A stretch of DNA of 39,611 nt from Singulisphaera sp. (GTDB taxonomy: Bacteria; Planctomycetota; Planctomycetia; Isosphaerales; Isosphaeraceae): contig DAIDJG010000056.1 in the NCBI GenBank assembly GCA_027451445.1, positions 1-39,611 on the forward strand, in the 5' to 3' direction. Shown here piece after piece: positions 32,160 to 39,611 of the stretch (positions within the stretch are counted from its first letter, which is position 1; every line of letters starts with the position of its first letter). A model generated the notes under the pieces. It searched no databases and was not told where the DNA came from. It saw nothing but the letters and a program-made list of their open reading frames with translations. The position numbers and the translations under genes were made by a program.

Positions 32160-34277
32160 ATGACCGAGCATGTCTCACCGGCGACGTCCTCGCAAGCTTT
32201 GCCCTGCCCGACTCGGGTTGGCCCCGCTCCCCTGGCGCGCGGATTGATCGGGCATGCTCCGTCGGTGCGCGTGTATCGCACGCCGATCCCGAGTCTGCCT
32301 CCGTCCCCGGTGCGGTCTGCGCCGTACGTCAGTATGCCGATCCGCCGGGCTGTCGCGGCCACGCTGATGGTTGCGACCGTCGTCCAAACGCGCCCGGCGA
32401 CGAACCCCGCGACGCCTCAAGGACCAGTGGATGTTGGGCGGACGCCGACCGTGGGACGGAGCTTGCTCGGCAAGACCCAACCCGTCGTCGTCCAGACGCG
32501 GATGCCGGAGCGCCCGCCGACACCACAGACGCAAGAAGCGTTCATCGGGCGACTCCCACGCGGCCGGCGGCTCGCCGGGATCGGCGGGCCGTCGATCCTC
32601 GTCAAGTCGGTCATCGACGAGCGGCCGCCAACCCCGCAGACACAAGAAGCGATCGTTGGGTGCGTGCCTCGAGGGCGGAAACTGGTCGGCAACGGCGGGC
32701 CGACGACATTCGTCAAGACCACGATCGACGTTCGTCCGGCCTCGTCACCAACTCCGGCTGTCGGCCGCGTGCCACACGGCCGGCGCCTCCTCGGCCAGGC
32801 TCCGCCGGTCTTCGTCTCGACGGCCGAGACATTCCCGCGCTGTCCGCCGACACCGAAGCCGTTCGTGGGAACGCTGCCCTCAGCGTCTTCGACGTTACGG
32901 CGTGTGGTGCGGGCCGCATCCCGCGGCGTGTCGATTCCGGAACCGGTTCCACCACGGCTCCACATTGCGCAGCCCGCGCGGTTTCAGCCAACACGACTGC
33001 TTCTCGCACTCAAGGTGTGGTCGGGCAGCGCCACTCCCCAGCCGAAGCCGCCGAAATGTCATGTCGCGAGAGTCCCGCGCCGGGCTCAGCCGGTCTCGTC
33101 TGCGCTCGTCGTGCGACCGGCCAGTTCCGAGCAACTTGCGATCCTCCCGCGCAGCGCGATCGGTCGATTGCCCAGGGCACGCCCAGAGCCGCCGGCGGCG
33201 TTTGTTGCGCGTCCGCCATGGCCCACAGCGCCGATCCCGTCGCGACCCGTAGCGATCGCTCCCACATCGCGACGTCCTCAGACGCTTTCGCCGACCGTTG
33301 CGCGGACAACCCTGCGAGTTGCCCTGCCGCGCCCGGCGTCGTACTTCGGTGTCGCGACGAGGCTTCCTCGTCCGTGCAAGCCAGCGACGCTCGCGAAATC
33401 GGCCACATTCTGGCAAATGCCCGGGCGGCCAGTCAGTGGTTCGCCACCGAAAAAACGGACACTTCCACGCTCCGTCGTCGTCACGTCATCGGCCTCCGGT
33501 GGTGTGCCGATCCCCCGCGTGCAGGTTGGCAAGAGCGCGAACGCGCGACCGCAGCCCTTGCCTGTGGTTGGGCTCCGCCCGGCGTCCGCCGGCGCCGTCG
33601 TCCAGCCACCGGCTCCGCACGGCTTGCTGCTGCCGCCCCGGCGTCCGCAGGTGGTGCGAGCGCTCGGACTGCGCACGCTCCCGGCCTCGACCGCGAACAC
33701 GACAAGGCCCCCGACCCCCTACGCCCTCCAGTGGCCCTTGCGCCCTCGGCCGCTGCCCTTGCCCGGGCTGCTCGTTCGTGCACCCTGGACCGCGACGGGC
33801 CTTCCGCCGGATCTCCCCGCCGCCGCGATCGGCTGGCTCCGACGGAGTCCCGCCGTGGTGTCGGCATTCGGCGAGAACCTGGCGGCCAATCCCCCCATGT
33901 ATAAACTCTTCGGCGACTGGAACTCGACGAAATCTCCGATGCCGTACCTGGTCTACCAGGAGGTGTTCGAGGGTACGGGCGATTATGAGTCAGCGGATCC
34001 CACCGGACTCATTCACGGTTACCCGCAAGGCCGGTTCCAGGTCTCGATCTTCGCCGCCGGCAAGAAGCAGGGCCGGGACCTGGCGCGGCTCGTGGCGTGG
34101 ACGCTCAACGATGCCCCGCTGACCTTCGCCGACGGCGTCCTGCTCGAGCTCCGTCTCGATTCGATCCATGCGATCCCGGAGGGCAATATCGGGCCGAGCG
34201 GGGTCGTGACGGCGTACCACTTCGCGTTGACATTCCTTTATCGCGTCGAACGTTACTTGACGAATCCAACCCCATAA
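32160..34277 (+). CDS. DUF3168-like tail-completion domain fused to long Pro/Arg-rich repeat region
   Basis: 705 residues from the ATG at 32160 (a GTG 42 bases upstream is also in frame). The C-terminal about 145 residues (VVSAFGENLAANPPMYKLFG, QGRFQVSIFAAGKKQGRDLA, VVTAYHFALTFLYRVE) match DUF3168/gp17-type tail-completion proteins, normally 120-150 residues long. The preceding 560 are strongly Pro/Arg/Val-rich, probably disordered and very basic. Around 85-232 a unit of about 37 residues repeats four times with consensus TP...GR.P.GR.L.G...P...RPP. Third-position GC and lack of stops in this frame support it. The next gene is the tail tube, which fits a tail-joint role; the basic tail may bind DNA or coat other virion parts. 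Confidence 0.72.
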   Translation: MTEHVSPATSSQALPCPTRVGPAPLARGLIGHAPSVRVYRTPIPSLPPSPVRSAPYVSMPIRRAVAATLMVATVVQTRPATNPATPQGPVDVGRTPTVGRSLLGKTQPVVVQTRMPERPPTPQTQEAFIGRLPRGRRLAGIGGPSILVKSVIDERPPTPQTQEAIVGCVPRGRKLVGNGGPTTFVKTTIDVRPASSPTPAVGRVPHGRRLLGQAPPVFVSTAETFPRCPPTPKPFVGTLPSASSTLRRVVRAASRGVSIPEPVPPRLHIAQPARFQPTRLLLALKVWSGSATPQPKPPKCHVARVPRRAQPVSSALVVRPASSEQLAILPRSAIGRLPRARPEPPAAFVARPPWPTAPIPSRPVAIAPTSRRPQTLSPTVARTTLRVALPRPASYFGVATRLPRPCKPATLAKSATFWQMPGRPVSGSPPKKRTLPRSVVVTSSASGGVPIPRVQVGKSANARPQPLPVVGLRPASAGAVVQPPAPHGLLLPPRRPQVVRALGLRTLPASTANTTRPPTPYALQWPLRPRPLPLPGLLVRAPWTATGLPPDLPAAAIGWLRRSPAVVSAFGENLAANPPMYKLFGDWNSTKSPMPYLVYQEVFEGTGDYESADPTGLIHGYPQGRFQVSIFAAGKKQGRDLARLVAWTLNDAPLTFADGVLLELRLDSIHAIPEGNIGPSGVVTAYHFALTFLYRVERYLTNPTP

Positions 34278-34295
34278 CGAAGGAGAGCCACCCCC

Positions 34296-34709
34296 ATGCG
34301 CAACGTGCGGACAGGCAAGGGAGCATCACTGCTCATCAACAACATCACCGTGCCGATCACGAGCCTCAAGAGCAACCTGAACACGGAGTACGCCAAGGCG
34401 ACGGACAGCGCAAACTACGTGGCCGCCACCGATACCCTGTACACGGCCCAGGTGCCGGGCGAGACCAATCTGAAAGTGAGCGTCGAGGGCCATTTCGACT
34501 TATCGCAAACCTCTGCGGCGATCTTCTCGCTGATCCAGACGGGGGCGGTCGTGTCGGCCACAGTCTACGACTTCCCTTCCAGCGTCTTCGCCTCGGGCAA
34601 CTTCAATGTCGGCAACGGCTCGACGACGCTGACCGTGCCGGGCTCCACGATGTACACCTTCTCGTGCGATCTGATTTCCAACGGCCCGTACACGCTCGGA
34701 GGTGGTTGA
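34296..34709 (+). CDS. Candidate major tail (tube) protein
   Basis: 137 residues, with GAAGGAGAG before the ATG. Beta-type sequence with LLINNITVPITSLKSNLNTEY, LKVSVEGHFDLSQTSAAIF and a hairpin-rich end STMYTFSCDLISNGPY is consistent with the tube fold of siphovirus tails. Its location between the tail-completion protein and the tail assembly genes is where the tube gene is expected. Family not firmly recognised. Confidence 0.6.
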   Translation: MRNVRTGKGASLLINNITVPITSLKSNLNTEYAKATDSANYVAATDTLYTAQVPGETNLKVSVEGHFDLSQTSAAIFSLIQTGAVVSATVYDFPSSVFASGNFNVGNGSTTLTVPGSTMYTFSCDLISNGPYTLGGG

Positions 34710-34711
34710 TC

Positions 34712-35386
34712 GTGGCTGAAGACTATTCTCGCCACTGCGATTCCCCGCGCGAGTTCGAAGTCGCGGGGATCGTGCTTCGGGTGGGCAAGCTTTGCCCGCG
34801 CGACATCGGGGACTTGCAAGCGTGGTTCAAGACCCGGCTTCCGAACCCGTATCTGGCCGCTCGGGAACGGCTACGGGGACTCCCTGACGAAGCGACGGAC
34901 GAGGAGCGCAGGGCCGTCTGGATACCGGCCGTCCAGGAGGCGCAGCGAGACTGGCCGCCGTCCCTCGCCGACGAGACCGGGCTGACGTTGCTCTTCACTG
35001 ATGAGGGGAAAGCCCGACTGCTGTATGTGGCAAGCCGGCGAAACGACCCGAAGACGACGCTGGAGCGCTGTCGAGCCATCGCGAACGTCATGACCGACGA
35101 GGACTACGGGCAACTGCTCGATTTCTGCCTCGCCTGGGGTGACGTTGGGGATGTGGTTCAGCCGGCGGACGAGGATCGGTCCGCGGGGTTACCCTACCCG
35201 CAGGTGCGAGCCATGCTCTGCGAGGCGTACCCAGGGTGGACTTACGAGACGATCGACAGGATGAGTTTTGAGCAGATTCGCGTCGCGCTGGCACGCGGGA
35301 AACCGTACGAAGTGACCGTTGGATCGGAGGTGGACGCAGAGCGTGTCGCGGCCAACTGGATGAGGTATTACCGAGGGCTGCCGTGA
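34712..35386 (+). CDS. Tail assembly chaperone-like protein
   Basis: 224 residues from a GTG at 34712, two bases after the tube gene stop, with GGAGGTGG in front. VAEDYSRHCD...FEVAGIVLRVGKLCPRDIGDL begins like a tail-assembly protein that binds the tape measure; the C-terminus contains YPGWTYETIDRMSFEQIRVALARGK, a segment often seen in such chaperones. The stop shares a base with the next ATG (TGATG). In many siphoviruses two assembly proteins are made here, often by a frameshift; here the second is separate. Confidence 0.55.
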   Translation: MAEDYSRHCDSPREFEVAGIVLRVGKLCPRDIGDLQAWFKTRLPNPYLAARERLRGLPDEATDEERRAVWIPAVQEAQRDWPPSLADETGLTLLFTDEGKARLLYVASRRNDPKTTLERCRAIANVMTDEDYGQLLDFCLAWGDVGDVVQPADEDRSAGLPYPQVRAMLCEAYPGWTYETIDRMSFEQIRVALARGKPYEVTVGSEVDAERVAANWMRYYRGLP

Positions 35387-35790
35387 TGAGACTGAGCGAA
35401 CACAAGCGGCGACGTCGCGAATTTGTGGGCGGAATGCCCGTCATGTTGCCCGACGGGCAAGTGTGGCACTTTTACGAGCCACGACTGGCGGAGCTAGGTG
35501 CGGCCTATCCCTGGGATTTTGGACCACTGCCCAGCGAGGTCACGGCATCCCTCAACGAGACATTGGGCAAACTCAGTAGGCGGCTGAAGGATGCAGCGAC
35601 GGATGAAGAGCGGATTGCGAGCGTCATCATGATGGCGTGGTTCTGTTTGGCGCGAAATTACGTAATCTTCCCGACGCAGTTCGCGAAGATAGTTCAGCCC
35701 GTCAATGCAGGGTTATGGGGGAGGCTGGAGCGGTTGATCGAGAAAATGGGGTGGCAAGTTGAGCGAGGGGCGAGCTCGCCCTTCGCGTGA
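35386..35790 (+). CDS. Second tail assembly-region protein
   Basis: 134 residues beginning MRLSEHKRRRREFVGGMPVM, starting from the ATG overlapping the previous stop; a GTG three bases upstream also fits. Small, with PDGQVWHFYEPRLAEL and MMAWFCLARNYVIFP. There is no signal or membrane segment. In place and size it resembles the second tail-assembly chaperone before the tape measure. Family not firmly recognised. Confidence 0.5.
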   Translation: MRLSEHKRRRREFVGGMPVMLPDGQVWHFYEPRLAELGAAYPWDFGPLPSEVTASLNETLGKLSRRLKDAATDEERIASVIMMAWFCLARNYVIFPTQFAKIVQPVNAGLWGRLERLIEKMGWQVERGASSPFA

Positions 35791-35982
35791 GTCTGCTCGT
35801 TGCCACCCGGCCCGTTCGGTCAGTGCGAAGCCGCCTGCGATTCTTGGCTCATTCGGTTCGGCTGCGGGGCTGACAGCGACGAAGTCGTACACCTCCTGGT
35901 GTCGTCAGTCGGCTTCGAGTGTCGCGGCGAACGGCAACACGGGCTGCAGAGGCGTGTTTTTGATCGGTGTTCCGGCAGAAGG

Positions 35983-36345
35983 CTATTTGAGGGGGCGAAG
36001 GTACTGGCGAGGAATAAAGCCCGTCTTGCCGGCATGCTCGCCGGTTTCGACCTTTGCGGTCACCGCTCTGTTGATCCAAAAATCTTTCATTCTCTTATCA
36101 GCGCCCGGATCTGGTTCCGGACTGTCCTCCACGACCGAAATCCTCGTGCCAGGCGCGACATGTGAGAGCGCTGCGTCTACGCTGAACACAATCTTGCCCT
36201 CTTTGTTGTCAATCTTAGGGTTCCCCATATCTGTGTAGACGGCCTCGGCCACGGTCCCTGGCTTCAGATAGCTCGTCTTCGAGTACGGTCCTGACGTCCC
36301 GCATCCACATAGCGTTAACATCATCATCCAGGTAAGCCGCCGCAT
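35983..36345 (-). CDS. Minus-strand lipoprotein with SH3-like domain, candidate moron
   Basis: 120 residues, start ATG at 36343-36345, opposite to all neighbouring phage genes. MRRLTWMMMLTLCGCGTSGP has a lipobox with Cys at about 13 or 15. The rest shows GTRISVVEDSPEPD and TGEHAGKTGFIPRQYLRPLK, an SH3-type end. The product is an envelope lipoprotein. A single oppositely oriented gene inside a tail operon, with own expression, fits a moron; phage lipoproteins often block superinfection (Llp/Cor type). That function is inference. DNA composition here looks less GC-rich than in the head genes. The 192-bp gap 35791-35982 has no recognised feature. Confidence 0.68.
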   Translation of the reverse strand: MRRLTWMMMLTLCGCGTSGPYSKTSYLKPGTVAEAVYTDMGNPKIDNKEGKIVFSVDAALSHVAPGTRISVVEDSPEPDPGADKRMKDFWINRAVTAKVETGEHAGKTGFIPRQYLRPLK

Positions 36346-36444
36346 CGTACATCCCCTTTCGTGACCGAGTTCATCGATGTCGGAGGAACAGTGTACAGCG
36401 AACAGTATGGCAAATCACGGGAATTCGAAAGATGAGGCTGATTT

Positions 36445-38295
36445 ATGGCCAGCGGATTTAAGATCGCCGACGTTTACGCTGAACTCAGCGTGCAGGACAA
36501 TATGGCCGGCGGAATCGCGAAGGCACGGCAAGCGCTTCAGACCCTTGGCAATGAAATCAAGCAGGTGCAAGGTGACTTCAAACTCAAAGCGATCGACAAG
36601 GGCGATGCGATCGCGCGCATTCGAGAACTGAAGGCCGAGATGGCCACTCTTCAGACTTCGATGCAAAGCGCCTACGCGACCCTGGGTGCCAAGGGAAACG
36701 CCCTCGACATACTCGATGCGAAGATGGGAGCGGGCGCCGGCAAGGCGACGGCGTTCTCCATGGCCCTAATGCAACTCGGCAGCGCAGCCGACGATGCGCA
36801 GTATGGGTTCCGGGGCGTCTTGAACAACATCCCGTCGATTGTTTCAGGGCTGGCCCAAGTCGCCGGGGCCAGCCCCGCAATGGCAATGGGGATCGCGGGT
36901 GGGGCGTCCATCGCCGCGACGGCCATCTATCAGTTGATCAACCACTGGGATGAAGTCAAACAGGTTTTTGGAATGCCGGTGTTCACGGATGCGATCAAGG
37001 AGCTTGCTCTCCTGACGGAGGCCACAGATCAGGCGACGGAGGCTGAGAAGAAACGCAAGGAAATGCGCGAGCAGATGGAGAAGAACAAGGCCATGAGGGA
37101 AGAGGCCACGCCAGAAGCCGAGACAGCGGCCAGAGCGCGAAAGGAAGCCATTAAGAAAGGCGGTAACGAGGCCGTCATGGCGGGCATCGAGATGTCCGAT
37201 CTGGTGTCCGGCGCCCTTGATGAGAAGGAGACGATGGCCGCGCAGAGCAAAGCCTATGCAGCGCTCCCGATCTTGGCGCAGCCTCTCGCGCGGATGGGGC
37301 TCATGAACTCGGGGATTGCCCAGCAGTATCTCGCTGCCGAAGAGCAGGAAATCAAAATGGCGATGGCCGCCAAACGCAAGTTTCAGGCGGAGAGTCTTGT
37401 CGAGGAAGCAACCAGCACACGGCCTGGATCGGAAGTGGCGGCGCAGAAGATTGCAGCAGAGATGATGGCCCGCCCTAACAATTTCAAGGCGGTCAACGAT
37501 CCGGCGAAAGTTGCCTCCGCTCTCGTAACCGAAACCGAAATGAATGCCCGGAACGCGCGAAAAGATGAAGAAGACCGTCAGCGTGAGATGGCGAGGGCGA
37601 CGACAGGCCCAAATGCTGAATTCAACAAACAGGTCGGCCTCGTTCCTATGACTCAGGAACAACGACGCGAGTTTAAGGAAAAACAGGTCGAGCACGACGA
37701 CCAAATGAAGGAAACGGTTGAGAGAGGTTACGAGAACCAGGCCCGCGAACGGCTTGGAGTGTTCCGTCGCGGGAAGGCCGGACAGAAAATAATCGCAGGA
37801 AAGAACGTCACAGAAAATGAGATCGCCAGCGAACTGATATCCCAAGGCATGGGCAAGAACACCGCCAATCAGGTCGCGCGACATCTCCTCACCGACCTCG
37901 AACAGTCGATCGACAAGGAAATCGAAGAGCGCGCCACCCGACAAGGGATCAGCAGGGACGAGGCTCGCAAGCGCATCGGTGAAGACACCAAGGAATCCCA
38001 TCAGCGAAAGATCGACGACGCCCAGTGGCGCGTCGGCGAAGCCCAGTACTCCCTCGCCAAGGCCCGCCAGGCCAAGCAGAACTTCTACATGGACAAGTTC
38101 GGCCCGAAGTTCACGAGCCACGAGGAGTACAGCCAGAAAATCGCGCTGAGCGGATTCCAAACGCGATCCGAGCTCCAGCAACTCGTCGACCTTCAGCACC
38201 AGCAACTCACGGCACTCCACGGCCTGATTACGGCCACACAGGATCAGACCAACGTCGTCCGCAACCTCGACGTGGATCCGATTAGCCCCGACTGA
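36445..38295 (+). CDS. Tape measure protein
   Basis: 616 residues, helical and Ala/Glu/Lys/Arg-rich. It begins MASGFKIADVYAELSVQDNM and has coiled-coil-like stretches (IRELKAEMATLQTSMQSAY, ATDQATEAEKKRKEMREQME) and a hydrophobic central patch (VSGLAQVAGASPAMAMGIAGG, about 130-170), typical for tape measure proteins that set siphovirus tail length. By the usual about 1.5 angstrom per residue rule a tail near 90 nm is expected. It follows the oppositely oriented lipoprotein gene and precedes distal tail genes. Confidence 0.8.
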   Translation: MASGFKIADVYAELSVQDNMAGGIAKARQALQTLGNEIKQVQGDFKLKAIDKGDAIARIRELKAEMATLQTSMQSAYATLGAKGNALDILDAKMGAGAGKATAFSMALMQLGSAADDAQYGFRGVLNNIPSIVSGLAQVAGASPAMAMGIAGGASIAATAIYQLINHWDEVKQVFGMPVFTDAIKELALLTEATDQATEAEKKRKEMREQMEKNKAMREEATPEAETAARARKEAIKKGGNEAVMAGIEMSDLVSGALDEKETMAAQSKAYAALPILAQPLARMGLMNSGIAQQYLAAEEQEIKMAMAAKRKFQAESLVEEATSTRPGSEVAAQKIAAEMMARPNNFKAVNDPAKVASALVTETEMNARNARKDEEDRQREMARATTGPNAEFNKQVGLVPMTQEQRREFKEKQVEHDDQMKETVERGYENQARERLGVFRRGKAGQKIIAGKNVTENEIASELISQGMGKNTANQVARHLLTDLEQSIDKEIEERATRQGISRDEARKRIGEDTKESHQRKIDDAQWRVGEAQYSLAKARQAKQNFYMDKFGPKFTSHEEYSQKIALSGFQTRSELQQLVDLQHQQLTALHGLITATQDQTNVVRNLDVDPISPD

Positions 38296-38320
38296 TCCTC
38301 CTCAGGGACCTACATTCCTC

Positions 38321-39166
38321 ATGGCTGAAATCATCTCCGTCCCCTTCACCGTGTTGTGGGACAGCGGTGTCACGGAAAGCTACGACCCCGACCAGGGCGG
38401 GACCGCGACCGTGAAGTTCCGCTGTCTCTGGACCGACCATCTGCGGCTCGTGCAGGATCTCGTCGGGACGCGACTCATTTCCACCCCGCCGCCACCCGGC
38501 GAGGCCGGAAGCGGGATCACGTCGATCTTCCCCTATCGCTACCCCGGTTCGCCGAACCTCTACGCACGCAGCGTGACCGTGGAGCCACTGAAGGGATCGG
38601 CCTACCAGCCGGGATGGTATCCGCTGGCGTCCTGGCTCGTCGCGAAGGAAGTGATCGTGACCTGCCAGTTCGGATTCCCGAAGTTCTTCTCCCCAGAGAG
38701 CCAGCAGTCCGACGCCAGCGGCAAACCGTACACCCAAACCTCGCTGAAGATCGACTCAGAGGTCGTTACCATCCCCAACGGCTTCCTCTTCTTCCCGGAC
38801 GGAACGCCGACGTTCACGCCTTTCGCGATCTTTCCCCCACAGATCCAGATCAGCCAAAAGCGTTACATGCTCCCGTACCTGCCCGTCTACGAAATCCTCA
38901 CGGTTCTCAGCCAGGTCAACCAGGATGTGTTCCCGCTTGGCAACTTCCTCTGCGATGTGGGGACCGTGCTGTTCGCGGGCGCTGATAGCGACGTTACGGT
39001 CAACACGGATGGAACCGTGCTCCAGACGGTCGGCTACAACTTTATCTACAAGGCGCGCGGTTGGAACAACGCGCTCGACCCGCGGACGCTGCAATGGACG
39101 CCCGTTACCGATCGGTCCGGACAATATACGCCGTATCAACCGGGGGACTTCTCGATCCTTCCCTGA
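38321..39166 (+). CDS. Distal tail-region protein
   Basis: 281 residues, beginning MAEIISVPFTVLWDSGVTES. Pro/aromatic-rich beta-type sequence (LIST, YPGSPNLYARSVTVEPL, VYEILTVLSQVNQDVFPLGNFL), without signal or membrane segments. It lies after the tape measure where distal tail or hub proteins are expected. No family recognised. Confidence 0.6.
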   Translation: MAEIISVPFTVLWDSGVTESYDPDQGGTATVKFRCLWTDHLRLVQDLVGTRLISTPPPPGEAGSGITSIFPYRYPGSPNLYARSVTVEPLKGSAYQPGWYPLASWLVAKEVIVTCQFGFPKFFSPESQQSDASGKPYTQTSLKIDSEVVTIPNGFLFFPDGTPTFTPFAIFPPQIQISQKRYMLPYLPVYEILTVLSQVNQDVFPLGNFLCDVGTVLFAGADSDVTVNTDGTVLQTVGYNFIYKARGWNNALDPRTLQWTPVTDRSGQYTPYQPGDFSILP

Positions 39167-39187
39167 CCGGATCGGATCGACCGAATC

Positions 39188-39611
39188 ATGGCCTGGTTCA
39201 CCAAGCTCAAGCGCGCGTCGCCCAAGCACAAGATCGCGCAGTCGTCGATCAACCGAACGCTCGACGGCGTCCAGCAGTTGTTCCAATTCAAGGCGGCTGC
39301 GCCGCTCTCGCTCCTCTGGGGGCCGGGCGGTCCGCAGTTGCTCTGGATGGGGCCGCTCGTCGATCTCCAGTACTTCGTGCCGACGAATGGTCCGATCCCC
39401 GCGGCCTCCGGCTCGCTTCCTGGCACGGTCACGCTCGGTTCCGGTCAGGCGCAGCGGTATTATCGGGACTGGTCGTCAAACGGCTTGGTCTCGGCCAAAG
39501 GCGATTCCGTCACCATCTACAACTGGGCGCCTTCGCCCGTGGGGTCCGCTTCCACCGTCCTTGTCTGCGGGCTCGTCAACGGCGATTGGACCGTCATCGC
39601 GGAGGCGTGCC
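39188..39611 (+). CDS. Tail-region protein, cut at the right edge
   Basis: Begins MAWFTKLKRASPKHKIAQSS and stays open for 141 residues to the window end. The visible part has a short basic helical start, then beta-type sequence (GTVTLGSGQAQRYYRDWSSN, DSVTIYNWAPSPVGSAS), as in virion structural proteins. It starts 21 bases after the previous stop and continues the tail module. Confidence 0.55.
   Translation, partial: MAWFTKLKRASPKHKIAQSSINRTLDGVQQLFQFKAAAPLSLLWGPGGPQLLWMGPLVDLQYFVPTNGPIPAASGSLPGTVTLGSGQAQRYYRDWSSNGLVSAKGDSVTIYNWAPSPVGSASTVLVCGLVNGDWTVIAEAC

Noticed and set aside
32660-33904. Other-frame plus-strand open frames within the Pro/Arg-rich gene
   Set aside because: Several frames are open because of the GC-rich repeats. 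The chosen frame alone continues into the recognised DUF3168-like domain and carries the regular repeat.
36844-38220. 458-residue Leu-rich minus-strand open frame
   Set aside because: Antisense to the tape measure gene; Leu-rich because of the Glu/Lys/Gln codons opposite.

Overview
The window looks like a chromosome segment of a planctomycete, most likely in or near the Isosphaerales/Gemmatales. The reasons are two Tat-exported DUF1501 proteins, a planctomycete-type multi-domain cytochrome with CxxCH motifs, a DUF1559 protein with a pseudopilin N-terminus and an H-x9-DG motif, GC-rich DNA, many GTG starts and dispersed palindromic repeats. This assignment is inferred from gene families; no rRNA or tRNA gene was seen. 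Host part, about 1-12.56 kb: the start of an IS630-like transposase (minus strand) and a nested hairpin MITE-like element; an SMP-30/gluconolactonase-type secreted protein whose frame runs back into an antitoxin-like segment; a lysine-rich helical protein; a DUF1501 protein; a perfect 44-bp inverted repeat; a membrane acyltransferase; a secreted Cys-rich protein; a DUF1559 protein; a membrane-anchored protein with a charged repeat tail; and a minus-strand pair, cytochrome plus DUF1501, which probably forms one export/oxidation unit. Phage-like part, about 12.9 kb to the right edge and continuing beyond it: nearly all genes are on the plus strand and tightly packed, often with ATGA or GTGA overlaps. 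It begins behind a good sigma70-like promoter with two DNA-binding-type proteins. A cassette of small membrane proteins follows: a papain-like peptidase, a tiny lipoprotein and holin candidates, plausibly for lysis. Next come the HK97-type head genes (large terminase, GroES-like protein, gp10-like protein, portal, prohead protease, major capsid), connectors, two glycosyltransferases, a lectin-like protein and a siphovirus tail module (tail completion, tube, assembly proteins, tape measure, distal tail proteins). No integrase, repressor or replication gene is visible, so it is either a resident prophage seen in part or a degenerate or domesticated phage cluster. The most unusual points are the following. 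(1) The portal protein carries a long tail ending in a GIY-YIG/URI nuclease-like domain and is followed by an overlapping acidic gene that fits an immunity protein, so it looks like a virion-borne polymorphic toxin on a portal. (2) A GroES-like co-chaperonin lies between terminase and portal. (3) A DUF3168-like tail-completion domain is fused to about 560 residues of Pro/Arg-rich repeats. (4) The prohead protease has two SH3/Tudor-like repeats separated by a copy of a capsid sequence. (5) The terminase carries a DnaJ-type zinc-finger insertion. (6) A minus-strand lipoprotein gene interrupts the tail operon. (7) A GCAGAT-based palindrome occurs five times, four of them between virion genes, and one copy has been tandemly duplicated together with the end of the adjoining gene. 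Functions given for the small phage genes are mostly inference from position and topology.
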